Below are positions 17,878 through 18,895 of a stretch of 18,895 bases of DNA, in pieces. A program made the translations under genes and the position numbers. The notes beneath the pieces were generated by a model. It was not told the origin of the DNA and made no database searches. It saw nothing but the letters and a program-made list of their open reading frames with translations. The DNA is from Candidatus Gottesmanbacteria bacterium (GTDB lineage Bacteria; Patescibacteriota; Microgenomatia; UBA10105; UBA927), in contig JACQHE010000004.1 in NCBI GenBank assembly GCA_016199185.1, forward strand, positions 1 to 18,895. Direction: 5' to 3'. Position 1 is the first letter of the stretch; every line of letters starts with the position of its first letter.

Positions 17878-18579
17878 AACCATATCGAGGACAACATCCT
17901 CAATATATGCGATACTTTGCTTCTCAAAGTCGCCGTCTTGCATCTCCACAAAGGCTTTATACGAAAGGAATCCCGTCTTTTCTTTTGAAAAATACGAAAG
18001 AATCACCTCTGGCTTTACCCACTCCTGCCGGATTTCTCCGAGGTAATTGGGATACGACGATGGCTGTAGCCTCGAAGGGTGAGACCCTTCGAGGCTAAAT
18101 GGATTTCGATGGATGTAACGGGAAACATGGAGCAGTTGCGCATCGTTGTCAACCAACACTGCTTTATACGCTCCCTGAAATACCGGCCCAACTCGTTTAT
18201 GCCGGAGGTTCTCATACATCGTAAAACGAGTCATGACGGCCTGGATAAATGCCGTCATATCCGACTCTCCCCGCTGCTTGAGGAGGAAATGAAAATGATT
18301 CGGCATAAGGACGTAGGCCAAAAGGTCTATCCTGTCCATGAAGTTCTTCAACCGAAGCAGTTTCGTTGCATCCTCTCGGTCTTTATACGAACGGCGCTCA
18401 TCAACAAGAATCGCTCGAAGTTTCTCCTCGTCTTTTGGCGTCAACGCCGTTGCCAGATAGGAAAGAAACACGCCATAATCCTGTTCGTCGAAAAAGATAT
18501 CTGTTTTATTTACTCCCCGGTTATAGACATGATAATATCCACCAGGAACGTACGGCTTGATAACATTTTTGGCAGGCAT
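17875..18579 (-). CDS. REP-associated tyrosine transposase (RAYT, IS200/HUH type)
   Basis: A 234-residue single-strand transposase of the Y1/HUH class. The N-terminus VPGGYYHVYNRGVNKTDIFF (residues 11-30) is typical, LMPNHFHFLLKQ (91-102) holds the His-x-His metal site, and RFTMYENLRHKRVGPVFQGAYKA (118-140) carries a candidate nucleophile Tyr122; relatives often have a second Tyr where Phe119 stands. RYIHRNP ends the core. Residues 161-171 (FSLEGSHPSRL) are encoded by a copy of the REP hairpin where relatives have a segment of similar length. ATG at 18579 is chosen by family start, with GGAGGT directly before it. The gene lies between two identical REP hairpins in the same orientation, and its stop codon is part of one of them. 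It probably mobilises these hairpins. Confidence 0.92.
   Translation of the reverse strand: MPAKNVIKPYVPGGYYHVYNRGVNKTDIFFDEQDYGVFLSYLATALTPKDEEKLRAILVDERRSYKDREDATKLLRLKNFMDRIDLLAYVLMPNHFHFLLKQRGESDMTAFIQAVMTRFTMYENLRHKRVGPVFQGAYKAVLVDNDAQLLHVSRYIHRNPFSLEGSHPSRLQPSSYPNYLGEIRQEWVKPEVILSYFSKEKTGFLSYKAFVEMQDGDFEKQSIAYIEDVVLDMV
18067..18097 (-). repeat. REP hairpin b (inside the transposase gene)
   Basis: Identical over all 31 bases to copies a and c and preceded by TT on the minus strand. Here it is read in another frame (TTT AGC CTC) as FSLEGSHPSRL, so its TAG is not a stop. Confidence 0.95.
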
Positions 18580-18623
18580 ACCTCCAGTATGCTTCGCACA
18601 CCGGAAAAAAGCAATAGTCAAAA

Positions 18624-18654
18624 TAGCCTCGAAGGGTGAGACCCTTCGAGGCTA
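18624..18654 (-). repeat. REP hairpin c (between glycosyltransferase and transposase)
   Basis: Identical to copies a and b. On the minus strand its first three bases are the TAG stop of the glycosyltransferase. Copies a and c bound an 808-bp unit that contains the transposase gene. Confidence 0.95.
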
Positions 18655-18895
18655 AAGGCCATCGAGAATTTTTTTATACACCTGTTCGTATCCTTCCACC
18701 ATCTTCTCCACGGTAAAGTTCTCCTCGACATGCCTGCGGCAGGCGGCGCGGTCGATCTCCCCGATTCGTTTGACCGCTTCGACCAACCCCTCCACCCCCC
18801 GCTTTTGAATTTTGAATTTTGAATTTGTTTAGGATTTGGTGCTTGGGATTTGGTGCTTGATTCATCATCAGTCTCGATAATGAAGCCGGTCACTC
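18652..18895 (-). CDS. Glycosyltransferase C-terminus (partial, frame broken by repeat DNA)
   Basis: The right edge holds the end of a GT-B (GT4-like) glycosyltransferase running leftwards. One frame gives VTGFIIETDDE (edge to about 18860), the GVTGFIIE segment of the donor site. The end is in another frame: VEGLVEAVKRIGEIDRAACRRHVEENFTVEKMVEGYEQVYKKILDGL, then TAG from REP c. Between them lie two 14-mers (TTAGGATTTGGTGC and TTGGGATTTGGTGC on the plus strand, 18829-18856), three TTTTGAA heptamers (18803-18823) and a run of six C (18795-18800). One extra base in that run would restore a single frame. It is therefore either a pseudogene or a homopolymer sequencing error. It lies upstream of glgA and may belong to the same glucan pathway. 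Confidence 0.75.
18803..18856. repeat. Heptamer and 14-mer array inside the glycosyltransferase
   Basis: TTTTGAA three times (18803-18823), then TTAGGATTTGGTGC and TTGGGATTTGGTGC (18829-18856), both multiples of seven. The array separates the donor-site segment from the C-terminal helices of the glycosyltransferase. Confidence 0.85.

Overview
The window looks like bacterial chromosome from the Candidate Phyla Radiation (Patescibacteria), probably near the Peribacteria/Peregrinibacteria. This is inferred from gene content, not from a search. The pointers are a long basic N-terminal extension on ribosomal protein L1, many tiny unrecognised genes, an archaeal-type CoA-biosynthesis fusion protein, and dense short repeats. 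TGA acts as a stop for several genes (for example at 3460 and 12714), so this is standard code 11, not the TGA=Gly code of Gracilibacteria.

Layout. 76-1861 (-): galE and a GlmU-like nucleotidyltransferase. 1928-3460 (+): a secreted glycosidase-like protein, convergent with a Pro/Thr- and Lys/Asp-repeat membrane protein (3499-4161) and a small acidic ORF. 4499-7569 (+): rplK, rplA, rplJ and rplL, with repeat arrays, a retropepsin-like protease gene and a MITE-like repeat lodged between them. 7676-8752: a zinc-ribbon protein, an excisionase-like HTH protein and a four-helix-bundle protein, bracketed by heptanucleotide-type arrays. 8777-10634 (-): galT and a PPAT/dephospho-CoA-kinase fusion whose gene contains at least six repeat elements. 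10649-11981: a candidate small RNA with a strong terminator, a 36-bp palindrome and small hypothetical genes. 12034-14377: deoC followed by a cassette-like island (hicBA, two small membrane proteins, two small minus-strand genes) punctuated by two extra partial copies of the deoC 3' end and two copies of a CT-rich/palindrome upstream element. 14405-15300 (-): an Rpe-like barrel protein coupled to a second four-helix-bundle protein. 15341-16429 (+): a DegT/DnrJ aminotransferase. 16416-17840 (-): glgA. 17847-18654: a REP-associated tyrosine transposase (RAYT) gene flanked and interrupted by three identical perfect hairpins. Right edge: the C-terminal end of a glycosyltransferase with a broken frame.

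The recognised metabolic genes are mostly carbohydrate-related (galE, galT, a GlmU-like protein, DegT, glgA, a glycosyltransferase, deoC, Rpe-like). Three themes stand out. (1) A REP/RAYT system has left hairpins at gene ends and inside reading frames. (2) Heptanucleotide arrays occur between genes and inside conserved genes without breaking the frames. (3) Many small genes have a -10 box placed so that the transcript would start at or next to the start codon (leaderless), whereas most ribosomal-protein genes and galE have Shine-Dalgarno sequences.
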